From Podospora pseudocomata (taxonomy: Eukaryota; Ascomycota; Sordariomycetes; Sordariales; Podosporaceae), in contig NC_085891.1 of assembly GCF_035222375.1 (NCBI RefSeq), forward strand, positions 3,472,001-3,536,000: a stretch of DNA of 64,000 nt, given 5' to 3'. Below, piece after piece: positions 58,116 through 64,000 of the stretch. A program made the translations under genes and the position numbers. Every line of letters begins with the position of its first letter. Within the stretch, counting starts at the first letter, position 1. The notes beneath the pieces are model-generated. The model did not search any database, was not told the DNA's origin, and saw nothing but the letters and a program-made list of their open reading frames with translations.

Positions 58116-59998
58116 TGGGCCGTGGCAAAAAAGGAACTGGTTGATGATATTTGGAGTGATCGTCCCGTTTCGCCATGTCAAATCATCTGTCCCCGTGTGG
58201 CTAAGTTGTGATGCGGGCTTCAATGGACTGTCACTACGCCTTCTTTGCTGTGCGTGTGTATCTTGACTTGGCCTTGAGCCATGACTTGCACGTGGTGAAC
58301 AGGTAAGGTATCTAGCCCTGATTTGGTCTATCAAAAATTACAGGGCTTCATAAAGCAAGAGAGGACTATTTTGGCGCCACTTATATGTTTTACTACAGTT
58401 CAAGAGTTGAGCCATCTTCAAGGGCCAGTCACTATGTTGCGTAACCTGTTGACGATCCTCGAAAACTCGTTGCCTGTGTTTCAAGGCCTATTCAAGAGGT
58501 CCAAGTAGAAACGCATATACATATATTGGATAGCTGTTTGGAGTTGGGTGGAGAGCACCAAGAAGACTAAAATAATAGCCTACATAGGCACCTGTGTACA
58601 TTGAATGGCTCTTTTCACTTTGTACCGCGGAGGGTATTGTTTCAGGGGATTATCCAAACAAAGTTTAATTATACAGAAGAGCATGTAAGCTTCATTTTCC
58701 AAATACATCCTTCACCTTTGTGTGTCAACATCGACCTCCACTGCGCCATAATGTTTCAGACATCCCTTCCAGACAGGCGTCCCTTCCACTCCCCGATTGC
58801 AACTGGCCACAACACCTTCCCGGCGCCATCCTCCACGCCGTCCATCTTAGGCGCAGCAGACATGTACCCTGGATCTGTATTCACCACCAGGCCTTGTCTT
58901 CCACACGATAGAAGCTTCTGGTTGGGCGATAATGTTGATGGCAGCTTTCGTCATGTTGGTATGAACGTATGCCCCATTTTTAGCTGCATGTTTGGTTTCA
59001 TTTTCAAAGACTCCCTCCAGGGATGAGACGGTGATAGTGTATGCAACGGTCTGAGGTCCTTGCCTCCTTGCGTACTCTTGTCAACACCAGCTCGCGTTGC
59101 CTGCCCTAGCCTTTCCCGTTTGCTTTGACCTGGCGCTGGACCACATTTAGCGTCTCCGTGAGCTTCATTGGAGGGTCGCGGGGATAAATCAAGATGCATG
59201 GTAGATCCCATCACAGGAAGTAACTCCCTGTAGAGGATAAAGAGCACAAAAGCGTTGACCTAGTGCAACGACACCACGTCTTTATATAGTATTTCGGAGA
59301 GAGTCTGGACAGAGGACGATTCAAAGTAAGGATGTCCCAACTCTATACGACGATCAGCCTTAACACCATCAAAGAGGACCACGTTGTATTGCTGAGAAGA
59401 GGCCTCATACAGGCCGGAATCAGGGTCGACAATCATAAGACGATATAGCCACTACTCGAAATCTGGTTCTTAAGAGTATCGCAGCGGTGCATGGTTGTGG
59501 TATCTTGTGGTAGTTAGCCTAGATTGACACGAGCACGGGTGCCAAGGGTGGTTTTTCCGCTCAGTTGTAGTGACCCGGGAAGTGAGTGAGCTGAGTCGGC
59601 ATAGCTGAAGACACCGCATGGTCGACACATTAATTTGTATACCAACTTGGAAGTGAGAGTCGTGGAGTAAGTATTTGCATATATAACAGAGACGAGAGCG
59701 GCTTGGGAGTCAGCAGCTGATATGTGTTACAACCTGCACCGGGAGTGGATACAGACTGCAAGGCAGTACGCCGGAGGTGAATATGACAGGATGATCGAAG
59801 GTTGTGACAAGCGTCTCAGACATGGGGTTCACTGTCAACAACATGTCGTTCTAACAAAGAGCTACTGAGAGTAGATTGTAGACAAATGAACTTGATTGCT
59901 TGCATGAGGAATCAGATTCCTCGACATGGGGAGCGCTGGGCACTCCCCCCTATTTATGTGAAGCTATCTACATATGTTTCTGAAGTATCTTTGTACCT
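58116..59998. other. gene-poor region
   Basis: No convincing gene. An ATG frame at 58751-59026 (91 aa, HSPIATGHNTFPAPSSTPS region) is open but has no recognisable domain or supporting signals. Confidence 0.4.
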
Positions 59999-60120
59999 TG
60001 CTCAGTGTGCTTAGTGGTCTTGGCGGCTGGGCAGACTGAGCAACCTTTCATGATCGATGTGCTCAGTGTGCTCAGTGGTCTTGGCCACTGATCAGACTGA
60101 GCACCTCCTGATTGGTCGTA
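59999..60120. repeat. 61-bp imperfect tandem duplication with internal inverted repeats
   Basis: Two units begin at 59999 and 60060. Each starts TGCTCAGTGTGCT, continues AGTGGTCTTGG and includes CAGACTGAGCA. TGCTCAGT and ACTGAGCA are inverted within each unit, so each can form a hairpin. This resembles the end of a decayed mobile element, but no coding remnant was found. Confidence 0.7.
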
Positions 60121-60329
60121 TGGGGGCTTGTGGGTCTTTCCATCCCTGGCCCAATGATTGGCCGAGGTGTCCCAGCACCTCAGGTACCACCCAGTGGTTC
60201 CTGTACGGGAGTATTACGCTTGGGGCGTAACAATATGCCACTGGACCTCATCCCGCCAGTTACAAGGTGACAGTTCGGCAGGTCTCGATCCATCAACTTG
60301 GAGACTCGACTAATGAAATAGCAACTTCA
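60121..60329. other. unannotated spacer
   Basis: GC-moderate sequence between the tandem duplication and the AT-rich block; nothing recognised. Confidence 0.4.
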
Positions 60330-60720
60330 TGACTAATTGTCAGTTTAAGGCGCTTCGAAGCGTGATGATATAGGAGCCTAGTATAGAAGAAGGTGTGTAA
60401 ATAATAATGATAAATAAAAAGAATCACTGTAACGTAGAAACTTTATATAGACACATTTTTATTCAGCATTCGCATATTACACTTTATAGGTGTTAGGGTT
60501 ATGTATAGTTTTTATTAATTAAATCCCCCACCACATTACTATTTCTATATTTATAATCAAGGCCTTACTCGTTAAAACCTAAATTATTAACCCTCTAATA
60601 TGTAATTTTTGATAATCTTTTAATAATAATTACCAGAAAAAAAAAGGAAAGCTAGCGCTTAACGTAAAATAAGTAAATAATAGCCTTACTTAATATTAAA
60701 GCAGTAATGTGACGAACCCC
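60330..60720. other. AT-rich block, RIP-like
   Basis: Sharp change to A/T-rich sequence full of TAATA, TTTAT and AAATAA, with few CpG. This is the usual product of repeat-induced point mutation on an old repeat. No coding remnant was recognised. Confidence 0.65.
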
Positions 60721-60927
60721 TGTACGGAACTTTTGAAAGGGATACGGTTGAAGGTAACTTCTGACAATTGGTTCGGTGCAGCTAAACAGTGCACGACAAT
60801 GGCTTGTCTCAATCACAATAGTCTAAGTGCCAACGATTGTGACTCGTATTGCATACTGCGGAACTGTCTATCTATACTAGCCAGTTCCTCCGTATATATA
60901 GACCTTGGGACCCCGAAGTGCTCACCC

Positions 60928-61031
60928 TGCTATGGCCCCGATCACTCCTAGCACATTGCATCCTGTAGAGTGCTCGTCGTGCTATGCCTTCGATCACCCC
61001 GAGCATCTTGCATCCTGCAGAGTGCTCGTGG
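60928..61031. repeat. 52-bp imperfect tandem duplication
   Basis: Units start at 60928 and 60980. Both read TGCTATG, then a CGATCAC core, GAGCA/TAGCA, TTGCATCCTG and AGAGTGCTCGT. They lie in a GC-richer island between two AT-rich blocks. Confidence 0.7.
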
Positions 61032-61139
61032 GTCTTGGCGCCATAGCACTTCTGGCCAGCCCCAGTTGGCTGTCTCCTGACTTTCCTAATGATTGGCTGG
61101 GGACGTCCTGCGCCCCACATACTGCGCGACCAACATAAC

Positions 61140-61651
61140 TCTACATCTCCATTTGTAGGGACCCAGATAGCTAGGTCCCTAAAAGTCAAGGGCTTTTTTA
61201 TACGGGTTAAGGTAGAAAATATAGCGTTATAAAATATCCATAATAAGAAAAAACCAAAAAAAAAACAAAAAACACTACAGAAAACCCTAGGTACGTAAGA
61301 TACAATGCTTCAGCAGTAGCCCTAACCACAATATTTAAAAAAAAGCCTAAGGTTAAAGACACGAGGTTTATAAAGCTTTAAGCAAAGATAACGTTTTTTA
61401 ATATTTGCTAAACGATACCGAACAATCTATGCCCGCTTTATTCAAAACTAATAAAATATAATAGGTTACTAAATTGATATCAAAGAACTATAAAATAAGA
61501 AATTAATCTGCATAACTCGGCTCTTTCCTCTAAAATTCTCTAATGTTAATTAAAAGCATAATGATTGAAAATTCATGAAATATAATTACATTTATAAGAT
61601 TTAGTTCGGCTTTATCGAGTAAATTAATATTTGTTTTTAAAAAAAACTAAA
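61140..61651. other. AT-rich block, RIP-like, flanking the transposon
   Basis: Strongly A/T-rich sequence with poly-A stretches and many TAA/ATA words, running up to the TA target site of the Fot1-like element. No gene is supported. Confidence 0.65.
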
Positions 61652-61653
61652 TA

Positions 61654-61703
61654 TAACGTGATCCACCATCGAGCGGGACACCCCATCGACCGGGACACTT
61701 TTT
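61654..61703 (+). repeat. left terminal inverted repeat of the Fot1-like element
   Basis: Starts TAACGTGATCCACCATC and contains two internal copies of CCATCGAnCGGGACA. The outer 16 bases match the right end perfectly. Confidence 0.85.
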
Positions 61704-61752
61704 CTCCCACTATAACCACCCAACTTCAATTCGCGTTTTCTCTATCACAACA

Positions 61753-63403
61753 ATGTCCGACAGCTTGCCAGAAAATCGAGTCCTTTTAGCGATCAATGCG
61801 ATTCGATCAACACCGCGCTTGAGCATCCGACGCGCCGCAGAAATATACAACGTGCCCAAGTCCACAATTGCTGCGAGAATGAAGGGCCGAGTTGCGAAGT
61901 TCGACAGTTACAACGCACGTTCGAATTTGACTACGATAGAAGAGGAGGTGATTGTTCAATATGTACTCGACCGAGATTCGCGAGGGTTTTCGCCCCGGAT
62001 TGTCGACGTGGGTGATATGGCCAATCTCCTGCTTCGGAAACGCGGTGCGCGACAGGTCGGAAAGAACTGGCCAGACCGCTTCGTTACCCGACGTCCAGAG
62101 TTAAAGACGCGTTTTAATCGCGTCTATGACTATCAAAGAGGCCTCTGTGAAGATCCTGCAATTATCGAGCCATGGTTCCGACTGGTTGCCAACATGCGTG
62201 CGAAATACGGCATCCTCGACTGCGACTTCTACAACTTCGACGAGACGGGCTTTATGATGGGCATGATACGGCCAGGGATGGTGGTCACGCGCTCCGATCG
62301 GGTCGGCAAACCAAAGGCTATTCAGCCGGGCAATCGAGAATGGGCGACAGCGATTTGCACTATTGCTGGCGACGGGTATGTGGTGCCGCCTTTCTTGGTG
62401 GTGAAGGGCCGTTTCCACCTCGCCAGCTGGTACTCCGAACATCAGATACCTGACGACTGGGCCGTCGCAACAACAACCAACGGATGGACAGATAATAAGA
62501 CTGCTCTGGAATGGCTGCAGCATTTTGATGAGCACACTAAACACCGTCGGAGGGGTGTATATCGGATGCTGGTGCTCGACGGCCATGAGAGCCATGTTAA
62601 CGCCGAATTCGAGGACTATTGCAAGGAGAATAACATTGTCACCATTTGTCTGCCTTCCCATTCCTCGCATCTTACCCAGCCTCTCGATGTGGGTTGTTAT
62701 AGCGTCCTAAAGAAGATGTACGGTGCTGAAATCGAGCACTTCATCAAAGCCCGGATCACGCATATCACGAAGCCCGAGTTCTTCCTTGCGTTCAAAGCCG
62801 CCTTCAGCCGGACTTTCACCCAAGAAAACGTTCTCGGGGTTTTCGGGGTCTGGACTTATCCCCACGACCCGCAGGCCGTCCTTTCGAAGCTAGATGTCAA
62901 GTTGCGGACACCAACCCCCTGGGACCCCTGATGGGCCACCAACACCTTGGGCCTTTAAGACGCCCAAGACTACCAACGAAGCCCTCTCGCAGTCTACCCT
63001 TATTAAAGCTCGGATTGCAAGACATCAGTCGAGCTCTCCGACTCCGATTTTAGCTGCTGTTGATCAGCTTTCGAAAGGAATACAGGTATTTTCCCATCGG
63101 GTGACCCTTTTACAAGCCGAGGTACGGACACTTCAAGAGGCCAACGAAGCACTTTCCAAGCGTCGGAGGGTTAAACGGACGCATCTCCAAGACGGAGGTG
63201 CTATTAGTGGAAGCCAGGCCAGGGAGATAATGGCAGAGAAGGGTGTGGTTGAGGAGGGAGGGCATGTCGAGGAGGAAAATGAAGGGTCGTCAAAGAGGCG
63301 TCGGACGGGTTCGCGGCTCTGTGGCATCTGCCGCAAGGCTGGCCACAATGCAAGGACATGCCCAGAGGCTGGAGAAATACATAGTTCAAGCGATTCTGAG
63401 TAG
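61753..63403 (+). CDS. Fot1/pogo-family transposase with +1 frameshift near the C-terminus
   Basis: Cuts and reinserts the element. The first frame (61753-62931, 392 aa) has an N-terminal psq/CENP-B-type helix-turn-helix (LSIRRAAEIYNVPKSTIAAR). The DDE catalytic core follows: first Asp in FYNFDETGFMMG, second in MLVLDGHESH and third in LTQPLDVGCYSVLK. The frame then runs into a stop after a 5-C run (62915-62919). Coding continues in the next frame from PGTPDGPPTPW to 63403 and carries a coiled coil (LQAEVRTLQEANEALSKRR) and a CCHC knuckle, CGICRKAGHNARTC. Both halves belong to one protein in this family. The shift may be a real mutation or a homopolymer sequencing error; the catalytic core is intact either way. 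Confidence 0.88.
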
Positions 63404-63462
63404 TTTCAATTGATTGCATTGGTTTTTGGTGGACCTCTGGCAGTTTGGAATGATGATGTCTA

Positions 63463-63512
63463 GAAAAGTGCGCGGGTCAATGGGGTGCGCGGGTCAATGG
63501 TGGATCACGTTA
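63463..63512 (-). repeat. right terminal inverted repeat of the Fot1-like element
   Basis: Reverse complement of the left end over the outer 16 bases, then related with several C/G differences (CCATTGACCCGCGCA twice). It ends at the TA at 63513-63514. Confidence 0.85.
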
Positions 63513-63514
63513 TA

Positions 63515-64000
63515 CTAGTTGATATATTAAATTTTAAAACATTTTAATGCATATGTTTGTTGTTGACATAGGTGCTATTGAGGCGTGTAAAATATAAGCT
63601 TGAATAGCTATCGGCGCAGCATACTGAGAGCGAAGAAGATTTTCACTGCAACATTCGACAGTTGCCGAGGCACTGTAGGAAGGTGGATTACAGGGACGCC
63701 GCCTTGTAATATATAGAAGATAAGCACTGTAATAAGGCTTGTGAGGCACTGAATAGATGTGGTAAACCAGCGTATTGATTGAGTTTGTAGGCTAAGAAAC
63801 ATCACAGTGAATAGGGCGTGAGGCAGGGGTCTTTATAGGCCTTCGGTCTCCCAATCGCTCTCCGAAACTCTCTCCGATCCCGGGCCGGAACGCCCGCTAA
63901 GTGCGCTGGTTAAAATAAGGTTATAGGCCACGCTACAGGCCGGATTCCACTTCGGCAACCGTGGTCCCTGAACACTGTTAATCTAAGCCATTGAATTGCT
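63515..64000. other. flanking region, no gene recognised
   Basis: AT-rich at first, then mixed composition to the window edge. Short ORFs on the minus strand have no recognisable features. Confidence 0.45.

Larger units (their letters stand above)
61654..63512 (+). mobile_element. Fot1/pogo-type DNA transposon (Tc1/mariner superfamily), 1859 bp
   Basis: Bounded by imperfect ~49-bp terminal inverted repeats that begin TAACGTGATCCACCAT and flanked by TA dinucleotides at 61652-61653 and 63513-63514, the target duplication of this group. It contains one transposase gene in the + orientation. Total length is normal for Fot1-like elements. Its base composition is ordinary, unlike the AT-rich DNA beside it, so it probably arrived after the flank was mutated or escaped RIP. 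Confidence 0.92.

Noticed and set aside
58951-59247. Minus-strand ORF of 98 aa and other small ORFs in 58-61 kb
   Set aside because: No domain, splice support or composition bias; they lie in gene-poor repeat-containing DNA.

Overview
The window looks like nuclear DNA of a filamentous ascomycete, most likely a Sordariomycete. The signs are short GT-AG introns (about 50-80 bp) with CTRAC-type branch sites, a scytalone dehydratase of the DHN-melanin pathway, secreted fungal carbohydrate enzymes and lectin-like proteins, AT-rich blocks like those left by repeat-induced point mutation (RIP), and a Fot1/pogo transposon. Exon coordinates were worked out by hand from splice sites and frame continuity. 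Family calls rest on recognised motifs, since no search could be run.

Layout: 1-17.6 kb holds the 3' part of a CorA-like metal transporter, a SNF2/RING translocase, a divergent pair of oxidative enzymes (TauD-type dioxygenase and flavin monooxygenase), a doubtful low-complexity ORF, a secreted CBM52-like/IgE-binding-like protein and an aldehyde dehydrogenase. From 18 to 38 kb is a dense housekeeping block: PRP8, eIF3c, the divergent ribosomal pair uS11 (RPS14) and uL30 (RPL7), ISA2, a secreted two-domain lectin-like protein and eS19 (RPS19). Intron 2 of RPL7 carries a C/D-box snoRNA candidate. From 39 to 58 kb lie an ankyrin protein with a deaminase-type zinc site, a ZIP zinc transporter, MDM10, scytalone dehydratase, a DUF2293 protein, an FAD-linked oligosaccharide oxidase, a secreted nucleoside hydrolase, FAD synthase and a decayed F-box gene. 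From 58 to 64 kb is gene-poor DNA with imperfect repeats and AT-rich blocks, into which an 1859-bp Fot1/pogo element has inserted at a TA site.

Functional links: three cytosolic ribosomal protein genes share an AGCCCTAA (TBF1-type) promoter box, and eIF3c lies in the same block. PRP8 and the snoRNA serve RNA processing. MDM10 and ISA2 serve mitochondria. FAD synthase makes the cofactor used by the flavin monooxygenase and the oligosaccharide oxidase, though nothing shows co-regulation. The most unusual gene is the ankyrin-deaminase at 39.1-41.2 kb, which has both catalytic motifs of the nucleic-acid/nucleotide deaminase superfamily (HVE and PCQDC).
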